Below, in pieces: positions 44,609-53,570 of a stretch of DNA of 64,000 nt. Position 1 is the first letter of the stretch; each line of letters begins with the position of its first letter. The position numbers were made by a program, and so were the translations under genes. The notes beneath the pieces were generated by a model. That model had not been told where the DNA came from, searched no databases, and was given only the letters and a program-made list of their open reading frames with translations. Location of the stretch: positions 68,268 through 132,267 of the forward strand of contig JAUXMZ010000008.1 in the NCBI GenBank assembly GCA_030683105.1, written 5' to 3'. This DNA comes from Burkholderiales bacterium (lineage in GTDB: Bacteria; Pseudomonadota; Gammaproteobacteria; Burkholderiales; SG8-41).

Positions 44609-45502
44609 TCATTGTTCCCGCGGCGTGAGCAAGCGTTCGATCTGCGCCAGCGCTGCGGCGCCTGCCCCTCCCTGCGCCCGCGCGAGATCCAGCGCCATGA
44701 CACCCAGCGCCCGGTAAATCGCGGCCAGACGCGGGTCCCACACCGCGAGCGCATCAATCTGGCGCGCCACCACCTCGTGATCACCGCGCGCAACCGGTCC
44801 GGTGAGCGCCTGCATCGTGCCCAGCCTGAATACATTGTCGACGGTTTCGCGCACCAGCGGCTCCATCACGCGCGACGCAGTCGCCCGATCGAGACCGGAC
44901 TTCTCATAGGACAGCAGGCCGGACTCGAGCAACGCCACCAGGTAATTGCAGACCATCACGCTCGCCGCGTGGTAAATCGTCTTGAACTGCGGGTCGATTT
45001 CGCAGATCCGGGCGCCGATGTCCTCGAATGCCGGCTGCAGCATATCGAGCGCGGCACGGTCGCCCTCGGCTCCACAATAGGTGCCGGCGAAGGTGCGCAA
45101 GGCGGCATCCGGATCCGCAAAAGTCTTGAGCGGATGCACGCTCGCCGTCTGCGCGCCGGCGGCACTGGCTGACGCGAGTTCGGCCGAAGTCATGGCGCCG
45201 CTGCAGTGAAAAACGATGTCGCCGCTGCGCAGCAGTCCACTGTGCGCCAGCGCCTCGCAACTATGAACGATCCTGCCGTCGGGCGGGGTCAGCATCCACA
45301 CCGCGGCCGGCCGCATCTCTTCCAACCAGCCCACGGCGCGTCCGCCGCCGATAAACGCCACCGCCGAGCGCGCGCTGTGCGGCGTGCCGCTCAGCACATC
45401 CTGAATGGCGAAGGCATGCTTTGTCAGCCACAGCGAGCCGAGCGTGCGGCCGACTCGGCCGCCGCCGATGATGTTGAGCGTTTTCTGCATCCGGTTCTGC
45501 AT
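44609..45502 (-). CDS. Rossmann-like and DUF2520 domain protein
   Basis: A 297-residue protein. The N-terminal NAD(P)-binding fold shows LNIIGGGRVGRTLGSLW and VWMLTPPDGRI. A helical C-terminal domain (KTIYHAASVMVCNYLVALLESG; LVRETVDNVFRLG) resembles 6-phosphogluconate or ketopantoate reductase-like dimers. This is the Rossmann-like/DUF2520 pair whose substrate is not known. Either of two nearby ATGs (45502, 45490) could be the start. No operon partner. Confidence 0.8.
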   Translation of the reverse strand: MQNRMQKTLNIIGGGRVGRTLGSLWLTKHAFAIQDVLSGTPHSARSAVAFIGGGRAVGWLEEMRPAAVWMLTPPDGRIVHSCEALAHSGLLRSGDIVFHCSGAMTSAELASASAAGAQTASVHPLKTFADPDAALRTFAGTYCGAEGDRAALDMLQPAFEDIGARICEIDPQFKTIYHAASVMVCNYLVALLESGLLSYEKSGLDRATASRVMEPLVRETVDNVFRLGTMQALTGPVARGDHEVVARQIDALAVWDPRLAAIYRALGVMALDLARAQGGAGAAALAQIERLLTPREQ

Positions 45503-45613
45503 AATCTTTGTAGTTTACGCTGCTGCCTGCCGCTTTAAGAGTACAGCCAGATAACTTTTGTGTGAACGTGAATTGATGTCAGCGCAAGGCAACGCAGCCG
45601 CGTTATAGTGATC

Positions 45614-47164
45614 ATGCCATTATCCCGCCGCGCCTTTCTTGCCAGTTCCAGTGGCCTTGCGGTCGCGCTGGCCGTTCCGTTTTCAGGGGTGCTGGCACGG
45701 CCCAGGTTCTCCGGCTATCCCTTCACGCTCGGCGTCGCTTCCGGTTACCCGCAGCCTGACGGTTTTGTGCTGTGGACGCGTCTCGCACCCGACCCGCTCG
45801 CCGGCGGCGGCATGCCCCGGGCCGCTGTCGAAGTCGAATGGGAAGTCGCCGCCGACGAAGCCTTCCGCAAAATCATCCGCCGCGGCAGGCAGACCGCCAT
45901 GCCCGGGTATGCGCACTCGGTACATGCCGAAGTAGCGGGCCTGGAACCATCACGTTGGTATTGGTACCGCTTCCGCGCCGGAGGAGAAATCAGCCCTGCG
46001 GCCCGCACGCGCACCGCCCCTGCAACCGGAGCAGCAGTCGACCGGCTGCGCTTCGCCTTCGCTTCCTGCCAGCAATATGAGCAGGGCTACTACGCAGCCT
46101 ATCGTCACATGGCCGGCGAGGACCTCGAACTCGTGGTCCACCTCGGCGATTACATCTACGAATCGTCGTGGGGCCGCAATCATGTGCGCGCGCATGGCGC
46201 ACCGGAACCGGTGACGCTGGAGGAATACCGCAATCGCTACGCGCTCTACAAAAGCGATGCCGACCTGCAGGCGGCGCACGCCGCATTTCCGTGGCTGGTC
46301 ACCTGGGACGATCATGAGGTGCAGAATGACTATGCCAATGACCGGTCGCAGCGCCTCGATCCGCCCGAGTTGTTCCTGCAGCGGCGTGCCGCTGCATACC
46401 AGGCTTTCTACGAACATATGCCGCTGCCCGCCGCCATGCGGCCACAGGGTCCGTCGCTTAAGTTGTATACACGTGCCGCATTCGGCCGGCTCGCGGAATT
46501 CAGCGTGCTCGATACGCGCCAGTACCGTTCGCACCAGGTCTGCCCCAGGCCCGGGCGCGGCGGCAGCAACGTCGTCGATGCCAGCGAGTGCCCCGAGCGC
46601 CTCGACCCCAATCTCACTTTGCTCGGCACAGCGCAGGAAAAATGGCTGCAGGACGGGCTTTCGGCCTCGACCTCCCGCTGGAACGTGATCGCGCAGCAGA
46701 CGCTGATGGCACAGGCTGACCGCATGTCGGGCGAAGGGCAGGCGTTCTGGACCGATGGCTGGGACGGTTATCCGCAGGCGCGCAGGCGGCTGCTGAATTT
46801 CATCGCTGACAAACGAATCCCCAATCCCGTCGTCATCGGCGGTGATATACACATGTCGGTGGTGGCTGACCTCAAGACCGATTTTGACGATATGCGCTCA
46901 CCAGTAGTGGCCACGGAGTTTGTCGGCACCTCGATCACCTCGCAAGGCCCGTCGCGTCAGCGCGTCGAGACCATCCTTGCCGAAAATCCGCATATGAAAT
47001 TTATTAACGGCGCGAAGCGCGGCTACACGCTGATCGAACTGACGCCGCAACACTGCCTGGCGCGCCTGCGCGCAATGGACAACGTCACCGATCCGCAATC
47101 GCGCATCCGCGATCTTGCGGCATTCACTGTCGAGGATGGCAGTCCCGGTGCGCAGCAAATATAG
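45614..47164 (+). CDS. phoD: PhoD-family alkaline phosphatase/phosphodiesterase, Tat-exported
   Basis: A 516-residue exported metallo-phosphatase. The N-terminus MPLSRRAFLASSSGLAVALAVPF carries a twin-arginine signal (SRRAFLA). An N-terminal Fn3-like domain (GVASGYPQPDGFVLWTRLAP; GRQTAMPGYAHSVHAEVAGLEPSRWYWYRF) precedes the metal centre: LGDYIYESSW, WDDHEVQNDYAND, VIGGDIHMS. PhoD enzymes bind Fe/Ca and release phosphate from mono- and diesters. The stop TAG directly precedes a MITE-like terminal repeat. An in-frame GTG six bases upstream is an alternative start. Confidence 0.9.
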   Translation: MPLSRRAFLASSSGLAVALAVPFSGVLARPRFSGYPFTLGVASGYPQPDGFVLWTRLAPDPLAGGGMPRAAVEVEWEVAADEAFRKIIRRGRQTAMPGYAHSVHAEVAGLEPSRWYWYRFRAGGEISPAARTRTAPATGAAVDRLRFAFASCQQYEQGYYAAYRHMAGEDLELVVHLGDYIYESSWGRNHVRAHGAPEPVTLEEYRNRYALYKSDADLQAAHAAFPWLVTWDDHEVQNDYANDRSQRLDPPELFLQRRAAAYQAFYEHMPLPAAMRPQGPSLKLYTRAAFGRLAEFSVLDTRQYRSHQVCPRPGRGGSNVVDASECPERLDPNLTLLGTAQEKWLQDGLSASTSRWNVIAQQTLMAQADRMSGEGQAFWTDGWDGYPQARRRLLNFIADKRIPNPVVIGGDIHMSVVADLKTDFDDMRSPVVATEFVGTSITSQGPSRQRVETILAENPHMKFINGAKRGYTLIELTPQHCLARLRAMDNVTDPQSRIRDLAAFTVEDGSPGAQQI

Positions 47165-47255
47165 GGAACCTCTGATTGGATTTTTAGATTTTTATCGGCG
47201 TTTATCGGCGGCTGATATGTATTTGATTTTGTTACAGCGCTTAATCAAAGGTTCC
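47165..47255. mobile_element. 91-base MITE-like element carrying a GCCGATAAAC phrase arm
   Basis: Terminal inverted repeats GGAACCTCTGATT (47165-47177) and AATCAAAGGTTCC (47243-47255) match at 12 of 13 positions. Inside lies TTTTTATCGGCGTTTATCGG, one arm of the GCCGATGAAC phrase family, and GTTACAGCGCTTA, akin to the ends of other elements. No coding capacity. It abuts the phoD stop and lies nine bases from hslR's end. Confidence 0.7.
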
Positions 47256-47264
47256 GCACTTCGC

Positions 47265-47672
47265 TCACTGCCCACCTTCGCTGCGCCAGCGTTCCAGTTG
47301 CCGGCGCTCGCGCTTGGTGGGCCGGCCACTGCGCTCATGGTCCGGGCTGGCGGCAAAACGCCGCAGCGCAGCCTGCTCCTCGCGCAATGCGCGGCTGGCC
47401 TCATCTTCCTCATAGAGCGTGCGCGCCACCGTCGCCGGGCCGCGTTTGTCGGACAAACATACCACGGCTATCGTCCACGCAGCCGTGCCGGCGTGAATGA
47501 CGAGTTGATCGCCGACCTTGAGATCTTTCGCGGGTTTGGTGCGCTCGCCGTTGAGCTTGACCTTGCCGCCCTCGACTGCCTGCTGCGCGGCCGCCCGCGT
47601 TTTGAAGAAGCGCGCCGCCCACAGCCATTTGTCGATGCGCACCGCCGACGCTGTTGGGCTGCCGGCTTTCAT
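47265..47672 (-). CDS. hslR: S4-domain RNA-binding protein, Hsp15 family
   Basis: A 135-residue protein: S4 domain IDKWLWAARFFKTRAAAQQAVEGGKVKLNGERTKPAKDLKVGD, then a basic tail (RPTKRERRQLERW) as in Hsp15. The E. coli protein recycles 50S subunits that carry a stalled nascent chain after heat shock. Start at MKAGSPTASAV; the long upstream frame is non-homologous. Eight bases downstream of the DUF2237 gene. Confidence 0.92.
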   Translation of the reverse strand: MKAGSPTASAVRIDKWLWAARFFKTRAAAQQAVEGGKVKLNGERTKPAKDLKVGDQLVIHAGTAAWTIAVVCLSDKRGPATVARTLYEEDEASRALREEQAALRRFAASPDHERSGRPTKRERRQLERWRSEGGQ

Positions 47673-47680
47673 CGGAGCAT

Positions 47681-48070
47681 CTAGCTCAGGTCGATTGCGT
47701 GCTTTTTGAGAGCGTCGAGCGACACGAATTCCAGCGTGGCCTCGTGCGTGGCGGTCAGCACCACCCGGGGTGCTGCGCCCGCATCCAGCGCCTCCCTCCA
47801 GCGCGCCGCACACAGACACCAGCGGTCGCCGGGTTGTAATCCCGGAAAGCCGAATTCGGGCATCGGTGTCGTCAGGTCATTGCCTCTTGCACGGCTGAAT
47901 TCGAGAAACGCCTGTGTCACCTGTATGCATACGCTGTGCACGCCCAGGTCGTCGGGACCGGTATTGCAGCAACCGTCGCGATAAAACCCCGTCACGGGAG
48001 ACGTACTGCAGTCCAGCAACGGCTCGCCGAGCACGTTGCGCGCAAATTCTCTTGGATCAAACCGTCTCAT
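47681..48070 (-). CDS. DUF2237 family protein
   Basis: A 129-residue cysteine-containing protein: VLGEPLLDCSTSPVTGFYRDGCCNTGPDDLGVHSVCIQVTQAFLEFSR, DLTTPMPEFGFPGLQPGDRWCLCAARW and VVLTATHEATLEFVSL. This is the complete DUF2237 pattern, a short family with no known activity; conserved cysteines and His suggest metal binding (inference). Between the DUF4870-like gene and hslR on the same strand. Confidence 0.88.
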   Translation of the reverse strand: MRRFDPREFARNVLGEPLLDCSTSPVTGFYRDGCCNTGPDDLGVHSVCIQVTQAFLEFSRARGNDLTTPMPEFGFPGLQPGDRWCLCAARWREALDAGAAPRVVLTATHEATLEFVSLDALKKHAIDLS

Positions 48071-48087
48071 GATGATGATTCGTCATA

Positions 48088-48501
48088 TCACTTAGGCGTA
48101 GGCATAGGCTTGCGATCGACAAGGGTGATCCAGCCGCGAATAATGCGATAGAGCACCCACAACCCGGTAACGATCAGCAGCGGGAACCCGATCACCGCGC
48201 CGATCACGGTGGCGATCAGGCCCGCCCCGATCACGAACCACAGCACCGCATACCAGAACGTGCGGATCTGCCAGCCAAAGTGGGAGTCGAGATAAGTGCC
48301 GCGCACTTCGTTGCGCTTCACATAGTTGAGGATTACCGCAATGATCGAAGGCCAGCCGCTGAGAAACGCGGTGACGATGAATGCCGCACTGGTGAGGCCG
48401 GTGATCGCGCTGAAGGCGTGAAGTGCATAAATGACATGCGTCAGCGTGACCAGGCCTTCCGTCGGCACTACGGTCTGGTTATGAACATCGATATCGGCCA
48501 T
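48088..48501 (-). CDS. DUF4870-like small membrane protein
   Basis: A 137-residue protein with three hydrophobic segments (about 20-42, 48-62 as part of FLSGWPSIIAVILNYVKRNEVRGTYLDSHFGWQIRTFWY, and 80-115). The arrangement VTLTHVIYALHAFSAITG and DSHFGWQIRTFWYAVLW is typical of DUF4870/YidH-like membrane proteins. Function unknown. Start at MADIDVHNQT. Divergent from the next gene. Confidence 0.82.
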   Translation of the reverse strand: MADIDVHNQTVVPTEGLVTLTHVIYALHAFSAITGLTSAAFIVTAFLSGWPSIIAVILNYVKRNEVRGTYLDSHFGWQIRTFWYAVLWFVIGAGLIATVIGAVIGFPLLIVTGLWVLYRIIRGWITLVDRKPMPTPK

Positions 48502-48608
48502 ATGGGAAATTCCACCTCTAAACATCGGTTTGTCACGATAGATGCTCTGATTTTACCGGATTTTCTGATACGCTTTCGCCTTTGTCCCCAATTTGAAGCG
48601 AGACTGCC

Positions 48609-48983
48609 ATGGCCGACAGCCAGAATGAAAGAAACGCCGATCCGAAGATGGATGCTTCGGCGCTGTTCCGCGAAGATACCTATACCGACCGCAAGGTCGG
48701 CACCATACGCACCCTGACCCCGGTCAAGAGCGACGGCACCCCGGACTCCGCCCGTAAGATCATCTACGCCGGAGAAGCGCAGATCATGACCAACGCCGGG
48801 CCGCTGCCGATCAACTTCGAGATCGATGCCGAATCGCTCGCCGAGGCGGCGCAGAAATTCGCCGATACTGCAAAGGTGGCGATCGAGCGCACCGTGAGGG
48901 AACTCCAGGAAATGCGGCGCCAGGCCGCCTCCTCCATCGTGGTTCCGGGCGCGATGCCCGGCGGTAAAATCCAGATCCCTTAG
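48609..48983 (+). CDS. Conserved hypothetical protein
   Basis: A 124-residue soluble protein I cannot assign. The middle part (DRKVGTIRTLTPVKSDGTPDSARKIIYAGEAQIMTNAGPLPINFEI) looks beta-rich. A predicted amphipathic helix (ESLAEAAQKFADTAKVAIERTVRELQEMRRQAASSI) follows. ATGs and spacing support expression: AGCGAGACTGCC precedes the start. The stop TAG is the first triplet of a repeat edge, TAGAGCGCATTTC. Confidence 0.75.
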   Translation: MADSQNERNADPKMDASALFREDTYTDRKVGTIRTLTPVKSDGTPDSARKIIYAGEAQIMTNAGPLPINFEIDAESLAEAAQKFADTAKVAIERTVRELQEMRRQAASSIVVPGAMPGGKIQIP

Positions 48984-49182
48984 AGCGCATTTCAAAAAGA
49001 CCAAGACAGATGCAGCCACAGAGAGCACAGAGTTTTCTTTTCAATACCCCCTTGAGGGGTGCACAGAGAGAACCAAAAAACTTATTTAAAACAGCTGAAT
49101 ACGAAGCATGTCTCGTTATCTGTTTTTCCTCTGTGTTCTCTGTGATCTCTGTGGCTGATTTATTTTTGTTACGGGCTCTTAG
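48981..49182. repeat. CACAGAGA inverted phrase array with nested palindrome
   Basis: Outer edges TAGAGCGCATTTCAAAAAGA (48981-49000) and GTTACGGGCTCTTAG (49168-49182). Left arm AGCCACAGAGAGCACAGAG (49014-49032) is interrupted by TTTTCAATACCCCCTTGAGG and continues CACAGAGAGAACC (49057-49069). Right arm CCTCTGTGTTCTCTGTGATC plus TCTGTGGCT (49129-49156). The interruption is the CCC(C/G)CTTGA(G/C)GGG palindrome seen elsewhere. Confidence 0.82.
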
Positions 49183-49245
49183 GGGTTAGTTGGACTTGGG
49201 TTCGACAAACGCCCACGTTGATCAACGGCGATTCATACCGCAATA

Positions 49246-50958
49246 TCATTCCGCTTTCGGCGGGATGATGGGCAGCATCAGATACGACGCCTTATCGCCC
49301 CCGGTATAGATGGCGTTTTCGGCTCCAGCGTTGTAATCCGCATGGTAGTGCGTATACGGCGCACTGCCGGCACCGTCGCGCGGCTGGATGTCGATGCGCA
49401 GTTTGTGCCCCTTTCTGAACACCATCGATGTCGGCCAGACTTCGACGTCGCATTCCACCGGTTTGTTGGGCTTGAGCCACAGCCGCTCATTGTGCGCATG
49501 GTACGGACGGTAGGGCAGCGAGCGCTCGGGGTCGAGCTTGCGATGCGAAGCGCGCAGCCAGCCCTTGGTCACGCACGGCACCGGCTGGCCATGCTGGCCG
49601 ACCTCGCATACGTCCTTGCCGTCGGGGCCGATATTGCGGATGGTGACGAAAATATCCATGTCTTCCGAAGTGCTCGACACCCACAGCTTGAGCACGAGCG
49701 GACCCGTGACTTCAGTGTCTTGCGCCATCGGTTCAGTCTCAAACGACACTCCGGTGCGTCCGGTGTTGCCATGCGTGGTGGCCAGCGATGACCCCGATGC
49801 CACCCCGGCCTTGGTGACGCCGCTGGCCATGTAACTGAGCCTGGTTTCTTTTTTGGGTGCCGACTTGCTGAGGACACCCTCAACCGCATCGGCATCGCTC
49901 GACGGTGCGCGCTCGGCTTTAAGATACATCCTGGTCCACTTCGTCCGGGCCAGAGGCCATTCATTCTCGGCACGGAATGCATAACGCTCGGTGCTGCCGC
50001 CGGTGCGGATCTCCAGTTTTACGGGAGGCTCATTCATGAGGCCGGTATCGATACCCTTTAACCAGTGGTCGAACCAGCGCAGTTGATCCATGCGCGCCTC
50101 CTCCGCGTGGAAGGGATGGAAATGCGTGCCGGTGTGAATTCTGAGCTTCTTGTGTTTGGAAGCCGCGTTCATAAAGGCCTCGGTGTTGCCGCGAAGATGC
50201 ATGGAAAATCCGCCCCAGTTGCCGACGCTGTACACCGGCACCGTGATCTTGTCCCAGCGCGCGCTGTTCATGCGCCAGTATTCGGAATCCAGATCGTTGC
50301 GCATGTAATTCCACATCATGTCGTTCTGAAAAGCATCGGGGTTGTAGCCGCGCGGCCGGCCGAGCAGATGGTGCGCCGTGTGCGTCAGCCACCAGTTGCC
50401 GATGAAGCCGAGGGCAAAAATGCCGCCGTGGTAGGCCTGGTCGCGGTACTGATCGGCGCGACCCTCCCACGGCATGATGGCCTTGAGCGACGGCGGCTGC
50501 AGATTGGCCAGTCGCCACTGCGAAGAAGCGTGATACGAAATGCCCAGCGTGCCGATTTTGCCGGAACACCATGAGCGCTTGGCGATCCATTCGACGGCAT
50601 CGTAGTAATCCACGGCCTCCTGATTCGAACTCGGCTCCGACTTGCCAGGCGATTTTCCGGTTCCGCGCGAATCGACGCGCACGCAGGCGTAGCCGCGCGG
50701 CACCCACCACATCGGATTGACCGTCTCCCAGTTCATGTGGGGATTGGCCTCTTCCTCCAGGTCCGCCGGCGGCACCCACAGTTTGTCTTTCTGGTAAACG
50801 CTGATGTTCATGATCGCCGGAAATTTTTCCTTGCCGGTGTCGGGCCGGAAAATATCGGCATAAAGCATCGAGCCGTCCCGCAGCGGGATCTGCACATCCT
50901 TCTCGACGATCATTTTGTAATCGCGCGGCTTCGAGACTTTGGCGGACTTGGCACTCAT
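49246..50958 (-). CDS. CocE/NonD-family (X-prolyl dipeptidyl peptidase-like) hydrolase
   Basis: A 570-residue alpha/beta hydrolase with C-terminal jelly-roll. VDSRGTGKSPG forms the oxyanion region, IGTLGISYHASSQW holds the nucleophile Ser141, and the C-terminal domain has PLVLKLWVSSTSEDMDIFVTI and LRIDIQPRDG. Family members cleave esters, amides or acylated antibiotics (cocaine esterase and relatives). No signal peptide. AGGAGAGG precedes the ATG. It lies next to a Bug-type binding protein, so it may act on an imported ester or amide (inference). Confidence 0.9.
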   Translation of the reverse strand: MSAKSAKVSKPRDYKMIVEKDVQIPLRDGSMLYADIFRPDTGKEKFPAIMNISVYQKDKLWVPPADLEEEANPHMNWETVNPMWWVPRGYACVRVDSRGTGKSPGKSEPSSNQEAVDYYDAVEWIAKRSWCSGKIGTLGISYHASSQWRLANLQPPSLKAIMPWEGRADQYRDQAYHGGIFALGFIGNWWLTHTAHHLLGRPRGYNPDAFQNDMMWNYMRNDLDSEYWRMNSARWDKITVPVYSVGNWGGFSMHLRGNTEAFMNAASKHKKLRIHTGTHFHPFHAEEARMDQLRWFDHWLKGIDTGLMNEPPVKLEIRTGGSTERYAFRAENEWPLARTKWTRMYLKAERAPSSDADAVEGVLSKSAPKKETRLSYMASGVTKAGVASGSSLATTHGNTGRTGVSFETEPMAQDTEVTGPLVLKLWVSSTSEDMDIFVTIRNIGPDGKDVCEVGQHGQPVPCVTKGWLRASHRKLDPERSLPYRPYHAHNERLWLKPNKPVECDVEVWPTSMVFRKGHKLRIDIQPRDGAGSAPYTHYHADYNAGAENAIYTGGDKASYLMLPIIPPKAE

Positions 50959-51070
50959 TATTTTTTCCTCTCCTGTATGGATGGCGGGACTACCGCCACA
51001 ATTAAATCATCCTGATATTCTACCGGCGGCACCAGCACAGAGGCTACAGTTCACGGCCTGAGTAGCCACC

Positions 51071-52060
51071 TTACTCAGCCTGCACGCCGGCTTGCCGCGC
51101 AACTTTGCTCCATTTCTCGATCTCGGTCCGGTTGTACTTGTCGTATTCATCGGGCGAGTTGCCGACCGGCTCCGCGCCCTGGCTGGACAGGCTGCTGCGC
51201 ACATCCGGGTCATTGAGCGCCTTTCTCACCGCGGCATTGACGCGGTCGACGATGGCGCGCGGTGTCCCAGCCGGCGCAAACATGCCGAATCCGCTGGACA
51301 CCACGAAATCGTGCATGCCCTGTTCGATCATCGTCGGTACCTCGGGCGCCGCCGGCGAGCGCACGGCGCCGGCTTGCGCGATCATGCGCAGCCTGCCGCT
51401 GCGGACATGCTGAATGGACGCCGGCATGCTCGCGAACATCATGTGGACGTGCCCTGCAACCAGATCGATGGTTGCTGGGCCTACGCCTTTGTAGGGCACC
51501 TGTGTCAGATTGATCTTGGCTGAGGAAGCAAGCATTTCAATCGCAAGATGACTGGAAGTGCCGCGGCCCGGCGTGGCGTATAGAAGCTCGCCGGGTCGTG
51601 TCCTGGCGAGCGCGGTCAATCCCATGATGTTTTTTACTGGAAGCGACGGGTGAACTGCCAGCACGTTGGGCACGTCGGCAACGAGCGTCACCGCCGCAAA
51701 GTCTTTTACCGAATCGTACGGCATATTTTTTCGCGCAGCCGGGTTGATCACATGCGCGCTCGAGACCATGAGCAGCGTGTAGCCATCGGGGCTCGACTTT
51801 GCCGCCATGTTGGTGCCGATGGTGCTGCCGGCGCCGCCACGATTGTCTATCAGAATCTGCTGGCCAAGATCCTGGACCATCCTGGGTACGATCGCACGCG
51901 CGATGATGTCGGTGTTGCCGCCCGGGGCAAACGGCACAATCATTCGAATCGGCCGTGTAGGATAGTTCTGCGCCCATGTTTGCGGCGCCGGAAGCAGGCC
52001 CATGAGCGGAGCCAGCAGATACGCGGCTCCGGCCAAGATGAAACGCTTTCTCAGACTCAT
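51071..52060 (-). CDS. Bug/TctC-family periplasmic substrate-binding protein
   Basis: A 329-residue exported binding protein: signal peptide (residues 1-31, ending TWAQ), then NYPTRPIRMIVPFAPGGNTDIIARAIVPRM, VDNRGGAGSTIG-like ILIDNRGGAGSTIGTNMAAKSSPDGYTLLM and VPYKGVGPATIDLVAGHV. Bug proteins bind carboxylates and are hugely expanded in some betaproteobacteria, often without their own TctAB permease, as here. Start at MSLRKRF because the AGGAGG lies six bases upstream; an ATG two codons earlier is too close. Confidence 0.92.
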   Translation of the reverse strand: MSLRKRFILAGAAYLLAPLMGLLPAPQTWAQNYPTRPIRMIVPFAPGGNTDIIARAIVPRMVQDLGQQILIDNRGGAGSTIGTNMAAKSSPDGYTLLMVSSAHVINPAARKNMPYDSVKDFAAVTLVADVPNVLAVHPSLPVKNIMGLTALARTRPGELLYATPGRGTSSHLAIEMLASSAKINLTQVPYKGVGPATIDLVAGHVHMMFASMPASIQHVRSGRLRMIAQAGAVRSPAAPEVPTMIEQGMHDFVVSSGFGMFAPAGTPRAIVDRVNAAVRKALNDPDVRSSLSSQGAEPVGNSPDEYDKYNRTEIEKWSKVARQAGVQAE

Positions 52061-52159
52061 CGTCATCCTCCTCGGTTGATTTACTTATCGAGTTCTTTTT
52101 TGATTGTTTTTGACATGCCCATGCCGGTTTCTCCGTTCAGGGCGAATCCGGCATTACCT

Positions 52160-52500
52160 TAGGGCCTGTTAACCATTACCACATGAGTGCGACGGAGGCG
52201 ATTTGGGCTCAGGGCTAGGAGCGCCGAGCGCGGTTTGCCCCGTGGCAAATAAGCGAAGGTGCGACAACGCCATGGGCCCCGAGCGGGCGCTACGCGCTCG
52301 CGGGCCTTATTCTCGCCCATTATGGGACGCGCAACGGCAAAGCCGTTGCTCAGCGTCCCGTCCCTTCGGGTTGCGGCCAAAATCGCCGCTACCATCGTTG
52401 CTCGTCTTGCCCATATTCGCGATATGGGCTGCGACAAGCGCCTTGCCATCGACAATTTTGGCCACAACGCATCTCACGCGGTAATGGTTAACAGGCCCTA
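52160..52500. mobile_element. 341-base MITE-like element with perfect terminal inverted repeats
   Basis: Both ends are TA followed by GGGCCTGTTAACCATTACC in inverted orientation, a perfect 21-base match including the TA, consistent with a TA target duplication. Inside are several hairpins: TTTGCC/GGCAAA (52234-52249), GGGACGC/GCGTCCC with CAACGGC/GCCGTTG nested (52324-52359), and CCCATAT/ATATGGG (52410-52428). Open frames cross it on both strands but do not resemble a transposase. Probably a non-autonomous element mobilised in trans by an IS630/Tc1-like enzyme (inference). Confidence 0.8.
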
Positions 52501-52685
52501 GGATGTCTACATTACCACTTTGACCCTATGCTGCGCGATGGGCCGCGCAACCGTTTCCTGCCGCAACCTCTCCGCGCCACATTGCGGACTGCGCATGCCG
52601 CTTCAGGAGGACTTTGACATGCGGTAATCACGCAGCTAAAGTCCTCGTCATCTTTCATGCGCTACATGAACAAGGAGTGGTCAGA
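52501..52685. promoter_or_regulatory. Leader of the dehydrogenase-cupin operon
   Basis: No gene is seen between the MITE-like element and the GTG start. An AGGAGG at 52605-52610 precedes an ATG (52619) of a frame that is quickly out of register with the dehydrogenase. AAGGAG at 52670-52675 serves the chosen start. No operator could be recognised. Confidence 0.35.
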
Positions 52686-53570
52686 GTGAACATCGGATTC
52701 GTCGGCCTGGGTGCCATGGGCCTGGTCATCGTTCCCCGCCTGATTGCAGGCGGGCACACCGTCACCGGCTGGAACCGCACCAAGGACAAAGCAGCGCCGT
52801 TGATTGAACTCGGCATGCGCTGGGCGGACAGTCCGCGCGAAGTTGCGGCCGCATCTGAGGTGGTGTTCTCTATCGTGACTGATGCCGCCGCAGTCAGGTC
52901 GGTGGCGCTCGGCGGGGACGGAATCATCTCCGGCCTGGGCAAAGACGGGGTATACCTGGACATGAGCACGATAGCGCCGGACGCGAGCCGTGCCATCGCC
53001 ACCGAATTCACCAAAGCGGGACTGACCATGCTGGATGCGCCGGTTTCCGGCAGCCCGGTGACGCTCATCGAAGGCAAAGCCTCGGTCATGGTCGGCGGCG
53101 ACCAGGCGGCTTTCGAACGGGTAAAGCCGGTGCTGCTCGCGATCGGGCCCAAAGCTACTTATATCGGCGGCAGCGGGCTGGCGGTGCAGATGAAGCTTGC
53201 CATCAACCTGGTACTGATGGTCGAGGTCATCGCGTTCGGCGAAGGCGTTGCGCTCGCCGAGAAGGGCGGCGTTGCACGCGAGGTTGCGGTCGACGCCATG
53301 CTCAAAAGCGTTGTCGCCTCGCCGGTGCTCGGCTACCGGGGTCCGTTCATCCTCGAGGGTAAAATGCCCGCAGTACCGCTGGCGGATGTTACCCTCCAGC
53401 AAAAGGACATGACGCTGGTGCTGGAACTCGCGCGCAAGATGGGCGTCCCGGCGCCGCTCGCGGCTGCCGCGAACGAGATGATGAACGCCTGCCGCGGTCT
53501 GGGGCTGGGCCACCACGATTTTGTCGTCGCACACGAAGCGTACCGCCGTCTGGGAGGAATGTCGAAATGA
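52686..53570 (+). CDS. NAD(P)-dependent beta-hydroxyacid dehydrogenase (HIBADH family)
   Basis: A 294-residue dehydrogenase. NIGFVGLGAMGLVIVPRLIAGGHTVTGWNRT is the nucleotide-binding fold, LDAPVSGSPVTLIEGKASVMVGG the substrate loop, and GSGLAVQMKLAINLVLMVEV holds the catalytic lysine. It belongs to the 3-hydroxyisobutyrate/tartronate semialdehyde/6-phosphogluconate group; the substrate is not readable. Start is GTG (52686) with AAGGAG about ten bases upstream. Overlaps the cupin gene by ATGA. Confidence 0.9.
   Translation: MNIGFVGLGAMGLVIVPRLIAGGHTVTGWNRTKDKAAPLIELGMRWADSPREVAAASEVVFSIVTDAAAVRSVALGGDGIISGLGKDGVYLDMSTIAPDASRAIATEFTKAGLTMLDAPVSGSPVTLIEGKASVMVGGDQAAFERVKPVLLAIGPKATYIGGSGLAVQMKLAINLVLMVEVIAFGEGVALAEKGGVAREVAVDAMLKSVVASPVLGYRGPFILEGKMPAVPLADVTLQQKDMTLVLELARKMGVPAPLAAAANEMMNACRGLGLGHHDFVVAHEAYRRLGGMSK

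Noticed and set aside
52159-52501. Open frames on both strands of the MITE-like element, both ending near MVNRP or starting from it
   Set aside because: The shared end is only the terminal inverted repeat being translated; neither frame resembles a transposase or any protein family.
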